Numbered from the stretch's first letter, positions 32,246 through 44,832 are shown. The stretch: DNA of 64,000 nucleotides from Riptortus pedestris (GCA_019009955.1 CM032233.1:61566001-61630000); one strand, 5' to 3'. Notes: a model not told the origin generated them from the letters alone. Numbers and translations are program-made.

Positions 32246-34923
32246 AGTAGTACTTAGATTGAAAAAAAAAGGCAACACGTGCCCAACTGAAAAGCAGCTT
32301 TTAAAAACTACTTATTATTTGAAGAAAACAAAAAAAAAAAAAAAGATTATAGTATAACGTTTTTATAATATTACTGTTAGCTAAGACACGAAACAGCCTA
32401 TACCGAGTTAAAATATTTGCCAAATCCCATGAATTTATATCTATCCATTAGGAATATAAAAAAGTACTGGCGGACACAATAGTGAGACGAAAGATTTTTT
32501 ATCAAGGACATCTAATCCTAAAAATAGGACAAAAATTGAATATTATTTATATGCATGAGGATATAGAAAAAAAATGTAATGGAGGAAATTTGTTGCGTAA
32601 TACTGCTAAACGTGGGTCAGAGACGACAGAAATGTAAGGTGCCTAAAATAACATTCATGGCCTCGAAAGCAAGGGAACACAACTAGCAAAGCATTATTCT
32701 TCAAAGAAAATATTAGCACGTATTTTACACAAAATCAAGAGACCTTTGATGTGGTAATATAGCTACTACACTGGGCAGCTTGGTCATGCGATCTTATTAA
32801 TTGAAACATTAATTGTCTTCCCACTTCAGCGTGGGTCACTTATTCCATTGTGAACGTAAAAATCTGAATGCTACAACAAATCTCAACTATAGCCTTACAA
32901 AAACTAAATATTTTAAATATATCTGAAACTAGATTGGAATATTTGAACACTCCAGGAAGACTGGGGGACAAAAAAGTTTTAGAACTCCAAAAATACACAC
33001 TTATATAGCAAGCATTTCTCTGTAGACATTTAGTAATAGTATAAAGTTACAATATAACCATGTTAGTGGATAACAACGAGTGATGTTAACCGACTTCAGT
33101 CAATGATAAAGGGCAATCCACGTTGGTAATTATTTCATATTCGTAATTGAAAGTATGAAGAACAGTTGAGATCTATTATAATTTCTTGTTTAATTGGGAG
33201 GAAATGCCAATCGTCTTAGATGTAAAGGTAATATGGCCCCTCATTCTTTTTAAAATGGTTCCGAGTTTCTTCGCAATGATGAATGTTTGAAAGTCGGTTG
33301 CTTTCGGCCTTGATCGATGCTATCTATCTTGCTTTTGTGCCTTCTTTTTTCCTTCAGCACGACAAATTTACATTTAAATATCTAGGACTCATTTTTTATT
33401 AAAACAGTTGTTGGTCTAAAAAAACAAATGTCTGGCCTTACTTAATTTTCGTTTAATAGAATTGAAGCCAAGGCTTTAAAAAAGAAGTATTTAAATATGC
33501 TTCATCGCAATGCAGAATGAGGAGCTCGAGGATAATGGCTCAGTTATTTCTTGCGAATTTTCATTAAGTAGTCAATTACCCGAAATATAAAATAAAAAAG
33601 AAATCAAGGAATAATAGATAGGTATGTCTTCCCATAAAGTAAAGATTCAAAGAATTAGGCTTATAGGGTAGGCAGAAAAATATCTTTTCAAATTCGAAAT
33701 ATTATTGAAAAACAGCCTGTAAGTTTAATGAAATCACTTTGAAAGCATGTAAAGGTTTTCTTATTTCACAGACCTAGAACGTTTTAATATATTAGTATCC
33801 TCGTTTTGGTACCTTTTCACAAAAAAGGGCAGAGCCCAGAGTCTTGGCTACAAGCAAATGGCAACTCATAGGAGCTACTCACGAAGGATGTTGAAAGTAA
33901 GCCTTGGCAGCCCATTTCGTTCTATTTATAAAACCTATTAAGCCTTAAGGTGTGCCTAGGAGTGGTCCTGGACATGTGTGTTCCAAGCCCTGGAGGGAAC
34001 AAATTTTGATAAATCTAGCAAATTAGACGGTCAGAGTTCAAGCATACAGGCATGCGTGGCTTATTCTCTACCCTTGAACTACGTCCTCACATTTATCACG
34101 AGTGACCAACCATTGCCTAATTCAGACATTCATCATTATTCATTGCACAAATTAAATGTTTCCCCGGGCCTGTAGATGCAAATATAGGAAGGGAGAGGAG
34201 GAGGCCCTCAACTCATAATGTATCCGGGTGGAGTTTATCAGGGGCATACAACCACCGCATTCATTAACATTAATTTCTGAAAACAGCATTAATGAATGAG
34301 CTACTCTCATCCACACCCGAAAACACTAGTCCCTTTTTCCATGTATGAACTCTGTTTCTGGGATATAGAGTAAAACCTTAATAAAAAAATCTGAAATTAT
34401 TCAAGGATAAAAGAAAAAAGCCAAATTTGACTACTCATGATTTTTATTTTTTTTTAAATTTTAGTGCAAGAAGGAGACAGGTTTTCAAGGAAAATCGTAA
34501 TCAGATCTACCTCAGCCAACGTTCATTGAATATATGTATTTCTATAGTCGTAGACTAGAAAACAAAATCATAAATATGAGAATAAACTCATAAACTCAAA
34601 AATACATTTATCTACTAATATTATCAAGCACACAAGCCCATAGAGGAGCTGGGCCTCCTTTCCCTATTCATTTTAATCACTCTAGCACATAACTGTAATT
34701 CAGAAAACAGTTTTGTTAATTCGTAACTTTGCCTCTCTCGCGGGAGTTTTAAAACGGACATCATATGTAAACCTCAGTAATGGTATGCATGAAATAAAAT
34801 CACCGTAAATTATTATAATTTGTCATCAATTATTAATAATTTATTATAAAGATCTGATGTTACACCTTGTAATTTTAAATGCTGGACTGTTTCGGAATAT
34901 GAACTCATCATAAAAAAGTAATA
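32246..34923. other. Unassigned sequence
   Basis: No repeat ends or gene domains. The segment at about 33820-34270 is richer in G+C than its surroundings and has a 65-residue open frame (33978-34175) without a known motif, so it is the likeliest single-copy sequence in this part. Confidence 0.45.
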
Positions 34924-35399
34924 AAAAAGTCCGTCACGCAGGGGCTGCGTAAACTAAGCAGATTTCCCACGTGAAGTTATACAATAGAGAAATCTGCCCA
35001 AAAACAAGTGTAGTAAGTAGTAAGGGATCACTAAACTTATACACGAGGGACGAATAGTTACGAAAACGGCCGCCAGAGCTCTCTTCGGAAAGTACAAAAC
35101 AGCTCACTCCTGCCGACCAATGCAGAATACAAATGCAAATATCTCGGTTAATATTCAAGATACAGAATAAATGTATAGAACAATATTTATAGTAAATTTA
35201 ATTTTCAATAAGATTGGATCTATACAATTTTTCAATCCGACAAATAATAACGGAGATATTTTGAATTTTCCGAAAATCCCCCCTCCCACTGGTCCGATTT
35301 CAGCCATTAACGAACTTGATCTTCCTTTTTACATAAAACGATTAAATTCCGAGTTTGGTAACGATCAAACAAAAATTGCGACCGCTAGAGCGTTAACAG

Positions 35400-35473
<74 letters not shown>

Positions 35474-35597
35474 TTGAACGGGCCTCATTTTCGTCATCTC
35501 CTGGGTAGGATCGATGGAGATTTGAAGAAATTTTTCGAAACTCGCGTCATGAGTACGACCTCAATAGCAGATTTCCCTTAAGGGAAATCTGCTAAAA
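34924..35597 (-). mobile_element. HINE/DINE-1-like element, short form, full copy
   Basis: The complete order is present on the minus strand: perfect palindromic end AGCAGATTTCCCTTAAGGG (GATTTCCCTTAAGGGAAATC at the centre), block, (TA)n (35404-35467), core, inverted repeat, hairpin GCAGCCCCTGC, GACGGACTTTTT. About 674 bp. It lacks the long 3' region of 31243-32245 and has a different one with CTCTCGTGTATAAGTTTAG-like sequence. Confidence 0.85.
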
Positions 35598-37687
35598 TCG
35601 GAGTTTTGGAATTAAGGAAATATACCTCAGAAGTCAGTAACATCTGTTTTATTTAAGCTGAAATAGTAACCTGGCCCCGCCTATTACAGAAGATTTCAAG
35701 AGCAAAATGTTTTTAACAACAATGTTTCTCAAAACCTTGATCATTGATTGTAGTACCTAGCGAAACAGTTATATATAACAATTACAATGTATGAGTTATT
35801 CATTTATCAAAAATGTTTTCCTAACTCTATTGGCAGATGCCTAAATGCTGGACGACATTTCTTTTTTCATCGGAGCAAATTTCTGGCAAGTGAAAATGGA
35901 TTTTGAAAACAGATTACTGACGTCACTTCTCTAAGTTTGAATAGGTTATTAGAGTCAAGGATGTTTGAAACGATTTGAGTCTTTCGCAAGCCTTGTTGCA
36001 CTCTCTTGGCTACTTATAGCTTTTCACAAATATTTACATCAGCCATTAACTCTTTAAACTGCAGCCTATCATTCTTGAGCTAAGTTAAACAAAATGAAAG
36101 GAAATAGTCTTTGGTCAGAACTTTATATAACAAATTAAATCTTCATTAATTGATAAAGATAAAACACCAACACAGGAAGGCTAGAAATAACCTAAGTCAG
36201 TGTTTTTACACTGACATTATAGCACTCCAGAAAGATAATCATGATCTGCATTCATCCTCTCAATAAGAGAATTACCTATATAGAAGTTAAAAAAAGTGTA
36301 TTTATAGTTTCTGAAGATATTATTCCTAGCCTTAAAGAAAGATTATTTTTACAAGATAGGTTCCCCTTAAGACTTACATGGAGAAAAGAAGAATATTTAG
36401 GCACATAACATGTTTTCTGATATTATAATAATCCATCAACATTTGAATAGCTCCGAGTTAGGTGGCACGTGTGTATGTATAAATACAAAATCCATATTCT
36501 GTTTTTCAATAATCCCCTTTACAAAATGATTCAACGAACTACTACTACCTACTGCTTGAATATTAGCCCACCGTTAAAAAGAAGCATGGTTGATATAATT
36601 TGACAACTTTTGAAAAGATATCTTCCAACTGAATAGAAACTAACATAAAGCAAGTCCTTGTTTTATGCAGTATGTATCTTATCGCCTAAAATGAAATTAA
36701 ACCTAAATTAAAATCATACTTATAGTTAGGTCAAAGAAAATATAATTAATACAATTATACTGATCATTGATTACTTATATAAGAAATAGTTTTAATTAAT
36801 TAAGGAACCTGAAAACAAATGTATTAAATTTACCTTAATTTTTGAAAAGTAAAACATATGGAAAAGATTTGAATTCGAATGTCTAAATCCCAGGTCCCGA
36901 ATTATTGTGTATTTGAGTTAACACCACAGCAAACGGTTGAGAATGAAAGAACTCAAAATACATTGTGCACTGAAATTATTGGAATTTTGAAATTCAAACA
37001 TTCTATTCCTATTTTTATGAAAACCTTGGTAAGTAATTGTAGTCCTTCATATACAAATTGTAAATAGAGCAAGAAAAACCTCACTTCCCTTTTTCAAATC
37101 ATTTAATAATTCTATCTTAAGGAAAATTGTAGCCGTTAGACTAACAAAAGACGGACCTATTAATTTAAATATTATTTTAAACTGAGGTACATTTTATCAT
37201 TTTCTATCATCCAAGTGTAAAAAAGAAAAACTTGCAGAAGAAAATTATTAATAATTCAGCCAGGCTATTTAACCGTTTTTTGGTGTTGTTTCAACTTGAA
37301 TTAACAGTAATAAATTAAACGGAGTGTTTAATTACGACATAATTGAATAATAATGTTCATAGTTAATGGAATTTCATGAGAGTAATTGCAATCAGCCTTC
37401 AATAAAGAACAAGTATAAGAAGTATAATAGATATGCAGAGAAATCACAGTATTCAAATTTTGTCTACAACCCTTAAGCCACTACTAAATTATGTTTGATA
37501 AAAGTCGCTGAAGTGAACAGAACTAAAAATATCGCGTCTTAAAATCGTAAGAAATGTTTTCAGACGATGTTAAATGTTTAATCCAGAAAGGGGTGATGAC
37601 TAAATTTAAGTGATGGATCGCCGAACAATGAAATAGAAAATTTTGTTACTGAAGGTAATTAATGCAGAGTACAGTAAATTCTACTAC
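35598..37687. other. Unassigned AT-rich sequence
   Basis: No recognised gene or repeat. A weak exon-like open stretch at 36893-37029 is discussed under rejected items. Confidence 0.45.
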
Positions 37688-37741
37688 TCAATTAGCCTTG
37701 GTTGCAAAAAGTGGAAGTTAATTAATAATAATAAAAAAATC
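37688..37741 (+). repeat. SINE 3' tail fragment
   Basis: TCAATTAGCCTTGGTTGCAAAAAGTGGAAG followed by TTAATTAATAATAATAA matches the 3' end of the SINE at 53922-54149 (CAATTAGCCTTAGTTGCAAAAATTGGACG). The tRNA-like head is not visible. Confidence 0.6.
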
Positions 37742-38329
37742 TACTAAGTTCATTAACCTTTCATATGTTCCATCATTCTAGACATTGTTTCATCAAATAA
37801 ACAAGTTAAATATTTCAATAAGGGATATTACAGCATTTACTCGCATAATATTTTCATCCACAGGCCCAAGGAACAATTTCAGACTCAAGTGTTTTACGTG
37901 ACAAGACTGATTCTACAAATAAAAATGACCAACAAATAACACCAGGACTATATAAGTAAGACTGAAAATAAATAAATGTGGTTTTATTATTTTTAGGAGT
38001 ATTGAAATTAATTTAGAATTTTTACAGACAGTCTTCAACGAGAAGTACTGCAAGTTAACGTAAATAAAACCGTCCAAGACCCTGACCGTACCCTCTACTG
38101 AACTTGACATTCTTTAGCTCTTCACGGTCAACCACCTTCAAGAATTGCTCATTAATAATTATTAGTGAACTATTTATATACATATAAATTTTAATTATTA
38201 TTTATTCTGTCATCTTATTATCTTAACGGTTATTTAAGCGGACTTTCTCCTCACCCCAAACGGAGAAGAATCATTCTTGAATTTGGCCATATTAAAATTT
38301 GGGTGAGATAAAATGTGATTTATTAAACA
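37742..38329. other. Unassigned sequence
   Basis: Nothing recognised. Confidence 0.4.
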
Positions 38330-38950
38330 ACCATTCGTTACGCAGGCGCTGCGTGAATATAGCAGATTTTCCACGTGCTATTGTAAACACAAACATTTTA
38401 GACACCTTGGCATAAACAATTCGTAAATCGAAATGCAGTTTCGTAATGAAGTTTCGAACAAATGTCGTAAGAAGGCAAGCATACTTCACATTAAATTCCA
38501 AATTTCTTTCTATTTAATTTCTTAAAGTAAACAACTTATGGTATTTCATGATATATTATTGAAGATATTTCATAATGTATATTATGGTTTTTTTTTGGTT
38601 TTTTTTTTTTTTTTTTTTTTATTTGGGCAGTCAACTGAAATATTCAAATACCTCTATTAATATTAGATGAAATGTATAAAAAAGGCACAGGAAGTAACTT
38701 CGCTGAATGCGAAAAACGTTATTTAGAGTAATAAATTTAAATCTAAGCTAAACTTGCACTTGCACTGACTACAACCATTACTAAGGTTAACCTTTAATTT
38801 TTCATGGTACTTTTAAAGGTAGAGTTTGTTAAGACGAAATAAAAATGAAATCATCAGGCTGTTAATAAAAATTTATTTATAAACAGGGAATATTTTCATC
38901 ATCCGCTAGGTAGCTTTATTCATTTGAAGAACTTTATAAAACTCAACAGC
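38330..38950 (-). repeat. Eroded HINE-like element with both ends
   Basis: A degenerate hairpin end (TTACGCAGGCGCTGCGTGAATATAGCAGATTTTCC, 38339-38372) lies on the left and a block remnant (TTTTCATCATCCGCTAGGTAGC, 38892-38913) on the right, the expected minus orientation and distance. A poly-T run sits between them instead of a TA run. Confidence 0.55.
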
Positions 38951-39262
38951 ATCAAAAGAAATCTGCAAAGCGGCATCCTAAAACTATTGACCTTTAAGGC
39001 GTATTACAAGGCCATGCCCATCCTACCATGTCTACAAGGCGATCATATCATGATGACGCCCTTGCATCCGTTTTCACCCAGAATTCTTTACTTAAGTAGC
39101 TTCTTAATCGTCTTAAGGTGCTGAGTTGGAGCCAGGGATCACTTAAAAATATTCTTCAAGCGCCGATTCCTGTCATGACTAATTCAAACTCTTCCTCACT
39201 GTGCTATTTTCATCACAGGGTTTAGGAAGTTCTATTCGAAGAGTTCCACTCGTGCAAACACA

Positions 39263-39314
<52 letters not shown>

Positions 39315-39773
39315 CGCGTTTATCCAAATATAAGTAGGTAGCATTAATTGCTACATTGAATTTAGAATTCTTTTTTAAAATATAATAATACTCTTATGTT
39401 ATTACGAGGGAATACTTGAACAAAGGGGAGAATGTCTTTGTACTAATAAGTACTATTTAGTAGTTTCCTAGCTCCTAAAGGGGTTTAAATCAAAACAAAG
39501 TATTCATCATTGTTCCAATCCCTGTCCATAATTTTCAGGCAATATGAAAAAAAATCAGTATTTTCAGTATCTTTAGAAAAAAATATGTTATGCATTGTAT
39601 ACGCTAACCTTTTTTTTTTATATACAATTCTACGGGATCAATTCATCCCGGTCAATGAGTGCATCATAGTAATTAGCCTGATATTATTCAAATCTACAGA
39701 TTTCAGCCAGACGTCACAATTGGTTGCTTCATTGTGAAAATGAAACGGTCTAGATACTTGGAAACATCTCTTT
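38951..39773. other. Unassigned sequence with (GT)n-(GC)n at about 39266-39319
   Basis: The compound GT then GC repeat is the only recognised feature. Confidence 0.6.
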
Positions 39774-40047
39774 TTTACAGAGTTCCCCTGAGGGATATCA
39801 GCTGTTGAGATTTCACTTATGAAACGATTGTTAAATATCTTCTAACGTGAATCGATCCTAAGAAGAGAATGAACAAAATAAGGTTCTTTAAAGTTATATA
39901 TATATATAAATATGTTGGTTAACTTTTTTGTGGCCGTAAATTGTTTTACTGAAGGACTATATAAATACAGGAATTTTTATGTGTCCCCAAGTACAACTAA
40001 AAACGGGCTTGAAGATGGAGTCATTGTGCTGGCGACGTGTGCGACGA

Positions 40048-40090
40048 TCAGCCAGTAATGACGGCATCTACTGACAGGTATGACAAAAGT
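40048..40090. repeat. Half copy of the 20.3-kb hairpin arm
   Basis: ATCAGCCAGTAATGACGGCATCTACTGACAGGTATGACAA corresponds to the right arm of the hairpin at 20423-20480 with scattered changes. Confidence 0.65.
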
Positions 40091-40234
40091 AAACGTGTTT
40101 CTTTATCTTTACCACAAACCCTATATAGAACTGAAGATGAAGTTTGTTAATCGCTGAAATTGTATCGTGTATAGTGGTGGTCTAGAGGTGTCGTCAAAAG
40201 AAAAATCGTCCATGGCTTCGTTATCATGGTTTGG

Positions 40235-41172
40235 TATCGTAACCGATGCTGCACGAGTTGGGCAAGTCGGTGTTGTTGATTTGGGTCCCGGGGCACCGAG
40301 GGATTCCCGGCAATGAGAGGGCTGACAGAGAAGCTAATCTTGGCCATGCCTTAGCGTCTGTAACACCAATTCCTCTCACTCCAAATGAAATTGCTACGCC
40401 TCTTATAGAAGGCATAAATAGGAGCTGGAAGGACTTGTGGGAGGAGTCCGAATGCAGCAAGTTGAAGATGGTGAAGGACTTCGCGCGATGGGAGTCTTCA
40501 TCGAGACACCTCCGTGGGGAGGAGGTGCTAATATGCAGGCTCAGGCATGGCCACACAAGATTAACGCATCTCCATCTAATTAAAGGGGAAAACGCGCCCT
40601 GGTGTGCTTTTTGTCGGAAAAGCCTCTCAGCCAGGCACATTATTGAGGAGTGCAAAAAATGCAGAGGAGTCCTTGCTCACCTCGGTATTCCAAGAAGTTT
40701 ATGCGAGGCACTGGCCGACGATAGAGCGGTCATCAACAGGATGATTAGGTTCCTACATCTAACAGGCCTCTCCAGCCACATATAACTCTGCCAAATATTG
40801 AAACAACCCGGTATCCTCTGTTAGTTACCACTTATTTTTAATACACTTTATTAGTTACCAAATAGTTTTATGCTAATGTAGTAGTTTTCATGTAAATGCT
40901 CACTTAATAGCTTTAATTTTAACGTTTATTGATAGTTTTAATTAGTTTTCGTTTTAATAGTTTTTGATATTATTAGTTGTGGGATAAATATATAAAATAT
41001 AAATATATAAAATAGTAAATAAATATATAAAAATAAATAATAAGCAGAAAAACGGGTTGGTGTGCATTTGTCGGCGATTTCCCATAGTCGGGGAACTTTA
41101 ATACGGTTTTGCGAGCGCTGGGCATTGATGACCATGATGTTTTATGCCCAAAACCCAAACAAACAAACAAAA
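40235..41172 (+). mobile_element. 5'-truncated non-LTR retrotransposon (I/R1-type, RNase H-bearing) with target duplication
   Basis: The same 10 bp, CATGGTTTGG, occur at 40225-40234 and 41173-41182. Between them lies a truncated coding end, an AT-rich stretch with AAATATATAA repeats, and a tail with TTTTATGCCCAAAACCCAAAC plus (AAAC)n. 5' truncation and a target duplication are the normal products of target-primed reverse transcription. It is inserted in a HINE core. Confidence 0.82.
40246..40785 (+). CDS. Non-LTR retrotransposon ORF2 C-terminus: end of RNase H domain and Cys-His knuckle (truncated)
   Basis: 179 open residues. IWVPGHRGIPGNERADREAN near residue 12 is the last part of an RNase H domain, with the conserved His and the final active-site Asp. 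A linker with LRGEEVLICRLRHGHTRLTH follows, typical of the I, R1 and Loa-like groups. Then CAFCRKSLSARHIIEEC gives a C-x2-C-x7-H-x4-C knuckle. The frame ends at TAA with no internal stop. Endonuclease and reverse transcriptase are absent because of 5' truncation, so no activity is expected. The Met at 40246 is only the first ATG inside the fragment. Confidence 0.85.
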   Translation: MLHELGKSVLLIWVPGHRGIPGNERADREANLGHALASVTPIPLTPNEIATPLIEGINRSWKDLWEESECSKLKMVKDFARWESSSRHLRGEEVLICRLRHGHTRLTHLHLIKGENAPWCAFCRKSLSARHIIEECKKCRGVLAHLGIPRSLCEALADDRAVINRMIRFLHLTGLSSHI

Positions 41173-41319
41173 CATGGTTTGGATCGAAAGAAGTTATACA
41201 ACCAATCTCGTTGATAATGAAAATCATTCCTTAAAAGTAAAGGTGTTCTCCGAATTATAACGTTTTTGGGGTTTGAATAAATCCAGAAGCATAAATTTTT
41301 CTCGATATTCATTTACACT

Positions 41320-41812
41320 TTCACCTAAGGTAAATCAGCTATTCAGGTCGTACTGATGATGACATTTTCGAAACATTTCCTCAAATGTCCATCCTATCCA
41401 GGAGATGACAAAAATGAGGTCCGTTTAAAACTTATAATATTTATGCCTGTTAACGCTCTAGCGGTCACAGTTTTTGTTTTACCGTCACCAAAATTTATAT
41501 TTAAACGTTTTATGTAAATCTAGAGATCACGTATGTTAATGGCTGAAATTCACCCAGTAGGGGGGTTTAGAAGGAGGAATTTCTAAAATTCTTAATATCT
41601 CGGTTATTATGCGTCGGATCGAAACATTGTATAGAACCAATCTTATTGGAAATTTAATGTTCTATAAATGTTGTTATGTGTTTTTTTTTTTTTAATATAT
41701 AGATTATTAACCTAGAAATTTGCATTTAATAGTTTTCGGCCTTCAGTAAACCCCCAACATCATCATGCCATTTTAAGAAAAAGCTGTTATATTATGAATC
41801 GCATTATTTGAA

Positions 41813-41813
<1 letters not shown>
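41320..41813 (+). mobile_element. HINE-like element, 3'-truncated, almost without microsatellite
   Basis: CACCTAAGGTAAATCAGCTATTCAGGTCG is a partial palindromic end. The block (GAGATGACAAAAATGAGGTCCG), a minimal TA trace, CTGTTAACGCTCTAGCGGTCAC and the core through TTCGGCCTTCAGTAAACCCC follow. It stops where a new (AT)n begins at about 41816. Confidence 0.72.
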
Positions 41814-41854
<41 letters not shown>

Positions 41855-42020
41855 GTGTTGTTGTTTTCGACCAGGTATATATATATATATATATATGGTG
41901 TTGTTGTTGTTTTTTGGAGTTTTGGTTAATATTGGTGGTTAATACTTAAAAACTATTGTACATTACTGTTGTACCTCTGTTTACATTAGGAGTACCTATA
42001 TATATAACCTGGTCTCTCTA
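41814..42020. repeat. (AT)n tracts with a small inverted repeat
   Basis: CGACCAGGTATATATATATA at about 41869 is matched by TATATATAACCTGGTCTCT near 41996, leaving a TTG/GTT-rich spacer of about 100 bp. It could be a small fold-back element. Confidence 0.45.
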
Positions 42021-43755
42021 ACTAATTGTTATTTGTCACTCTTGCCGTTTGGGTGACACCAGTTTTGACGAGAAGGGGGAGTGGGAGAGAGAGAGAAACA
42101 GATAGGGTGGGAAGAAAAGAGTAAGAGATATAATGAGAGCGAGAGTGCGACAGGTTCCCGTTATAGGGTAGGGAGGTCTGACTACCACACAGCTTATGTA
42201 AGAGGTTGACTTTACCGTTATTCTTTTCCGATCAGGAGGCCAAGGCCTCCATAGACCACCCCTAACTTGCCTACCCTTAAGAAGAATTAGTTAGGGTTAA
42301 GACTTACAGAATGAAGTATGAATGAAACGACAACGACTGAGATGTAATTTAATTGAAACTCACTGAATGAAGAAGATGGAATGTTCTTCACGCAGGTGCC
42401 ACAAAGATTATAAGATATCCTGTGTGAAAGTGCAGAATAAATCATCAATGTATTGAAACAGGTAAAGAGCAAGCTGAAATGCAGTTCCTTGACTGAAGTC
42501 AGCAATAAATATGGTCATTATGAGATCACTTCTTACAATAAATTGCATGTTTCTTCCTTATTAAACACAGTAATATGCCGTATTTAGGCCACTCCTAAGA
42601 CATTTTATAATATAATAGCTCAATGTAAATATTAGTTAAGTAAGTATGAGACTTAATTTTTAATTAAAAAAACTAAGAACATCATTGAAATCGTTTAAAT
42701 GAACTCTAATTTAATATCTTCACCTAACGGGGTTGATGCTCATCATATTATTATGATACTGCTCATTTTAATGTAGGGGGCTCTAAAGGAAAAAAAAATG
42801 TGTTGGAAAAATATAAAGAAAAAACCTAAGTCTTAAATAAATTTATGTTTTGTCAGAAAATTCCATAATAGTTTTTGGGGGTGCTTTCTCTTAAGCCTTT
42901 TTTGGTATATTAGAATAAATAATTCAGGCATCAAACAGTATCTCAAAGATAAATGAGTATAATAAAATTCTTTTAAAAGTTAACAGTTTATACTTACTTG
43001 AAACATCATTTATGGTACTGATTTTTGTTCTGAAGTAATAACGAATTAATGCATTGCAGTGATAACATTAATTTTATTAGGATAATATAGTGTAAGCTAT
43101 CTTTTCACCCTCTCTTTCTTGAAATGATACAATATTTTGGATACATTTTAGACATTTAAGTGCATAACAAAGAGATACAAGACGTCCACCTATGTTAATA
43201 ATAACATTAACAGAAAGTATTACAGTTTGTACTAAAAACAACTGAAAAATACATTGTAAATTGCATATATTATATAAAATGTTGAAACATAGATTATACA
43301 ATTGTTTATTTTTTTTCATCAAGAACAACACCTACCACTGCAATTGAGTAATGACAGGTATACCATTACTTGTTAATAATTCATTTCTGTTTTGAAATTA
43401 ATGATGTAATATTTTCTTTTATTTGAGAGAAAACATTTTTCCAGCTGCTCAGGACCAGGTTTGGATGAGATTAAATTTATTAATTATTTACTGGTAATGT
43501 ATTCTGTCCTAAAAATAAATTTTATTTTATTTATGCCCCACATCGATGATGATAGCAAGATCACTGATTAGGGGGTAGTCAGAATATAATATTTATTCCT
43601 TCATGTACACTAAGTTGTACTTAACTTATATAGTATGGAAAATATTCCTTAAATATCTGAGAGTTTCTCATATCCGTACTTTGTATATATGAATATAATA
43701 CAAGTTATCCCTTTTAAATCTGTTTAAGTATGCTGTAGACCTATTGTATTTTATT
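42021..43755. other. Unassigned sequence; purine-rich stretch at 42070-42150
   Basis: The stretch with GGGGGAGTGGGAGAGAGAG is a purine-rich simple sequence. A weak 32-nt exon-like segment is at 42998-43029 (minus). No gene recognised. Confidence 0.45.
42998..43029 (-). other. Weak candidate 32-nt microexon
   Basis: On the minus strand an acceptor (TCGTTATTACTTCAG), 32 bases and a donor (GTAAGTATA) are seen. One frame is open (TKISTINDVS). Composition does not differ from the surroundings, and such short pairs arise by chance in AT-rich DNA. Confidence 0.2.
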
Positions 43756-44395
43756 CTATATGTATTTGTAATTCTTTATATGTGTTAGATATGTTATTAT
43801 TTGTGGAATACGAGTATATTGGCTGCTGTGAGTTAGTAGATCTGTCATATCGTAGGGTATGTGAAGGTTTTTTCGTTGGATGCAGTCTGTCAGTATGTGT
43901 TTTATCGTTAGGTGCTTGTTGCATATAGGGTTATCAGCCCTTGTCATTAAGTGTCTATGTGTCAGGTTTGTGTGGCCGATCCTGAGTCTGGCAAGAACAA
44001 CTTCCTCCCCCCGTCTAGTACTCCTATGGCTCAATGGCCACTCCTTAATTGTACTTTTGATACTGCGGAGGTGGTTCTTTACCTCCATACGTTCTGATTG
44101 CCATTTGTTTATGATTCGGTGGCTTATATGTCTCACCATGTCTTCGTATAGTAAGTCTGTTTGTGTCTATTGAGTTAGTTGAGTAATTAGTTTAGCTTGG
44201 TAGTCTGCTGTCCTACTAAGTCAAAGGTCCTCGTGTCCTGGCAGCCAATATAGGCTAATTGTATTTTGGTATGTTCGTTGTTTATAAATTTCTTCTTTTA
44301 TGTTAAGTGCTATTGGATGAGCGATGTAAATGTCCAGGAGGGTTAATAATGAACTTAGTGAATCTAATTCAATAGTGTGTGTTTATGCTGTGATA
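43756..44395 (-). pseudogene. RNase H-bearing non-LTR retrotransposon C-terminus, degenerate
   Basis: On the minus strand the upstream part (about 44390-44170) reads TIELDSLSSLLTLLDIYIAH, then ISLYWLPGHEDL, a stop, and TADYQAKLITQL: the second half of an RNase H domain with the W.PGH motif and the final Asp. The downstream part (44139-43756, 127 residues open) has RRGEEVVLARLRIGHTNLTH and then ICNKHLTIKHILTDC, the knuckle with its first Cys lost (C-x7-H-x4-C remains). It has the same protein layout as 40246-40785 but is clearly diverged, so it is a different, older lineage. At least two in-frame stops disable it. Confidence 0.72.
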
Positions 44396-44832
44396 AATAA
44401 TAAATAAAATAGCAAGATATATTTTGTCATGGGTTACATCTTATTTCGGATAATGGATACGGTATTTTAGTCCAATCGCAATTTAAATTATTTATTTTCA
44501 TACATATCTAACAAATTTTCTGTTATTTAAGTTAGTTATAGGCATTGCTCTGAATTTTTATTTAAATGGTTAATATTTATTTTGGAAATAATGTTTGAAA
44601 GGAAGATCAGACACTCAATTCTGATGTAGCTGATTGATGAGGCATTCTTCTCTTCCCCGGAGGTTGAAGAGGAAGTTAACAAATCATTCTATCAGTGGAT
44701 CAAATAAAACGATCTAGCTTGCCGGATTTGGCCTGCGATCACTATCACTTCTCTTCCTTGAAACTTATTTTCCTCAACTGTACAACCATTAGAGCTCATA
44801 TTCCATTTAGTTCATTTCGGGGACTTATGATG
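44396..44832. other. Unassigned sequence
   Basis: Nothing recognised. Confidence 0.4.

Larger units (their letters stand above)
39774..41230 (+). mobile_element. Degenerate HINE-like element split by an RNase H retroelement
   Basis: A left end (CAGAGTTCCCCTGAGGGATATCAGCTGTTGAG), a block, a short TA tract (39895-39913) and core traces (GTTTGTTAATCGCTGAAATTG, 40142-40162) lead to the retroelement at 40235-41172. The next core bases resume behind it (GGATCGAAAGAAGTTATACAACCAATCTCGTTG). The 3' end is missing. A hairpin-repeat half copy lies at 40048-40090. Confidence 0.6.

Noticed and set aside
36893..37029. Open stretch on the plus strand between a CAG acceptor and GTAAGT donor
   Set aside because: The acceptor lacks a good pyrimidine tract, the composition equals the surroundings, and the protein shows no motif. 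Judged chance.
40246..40785. Host RNase H gene
   Set aside because: Only the end of the domain is present, followed by a retroelement-type Cys-His knuckle and flanked by a target duplication, so it is a truncated retrotransposon.
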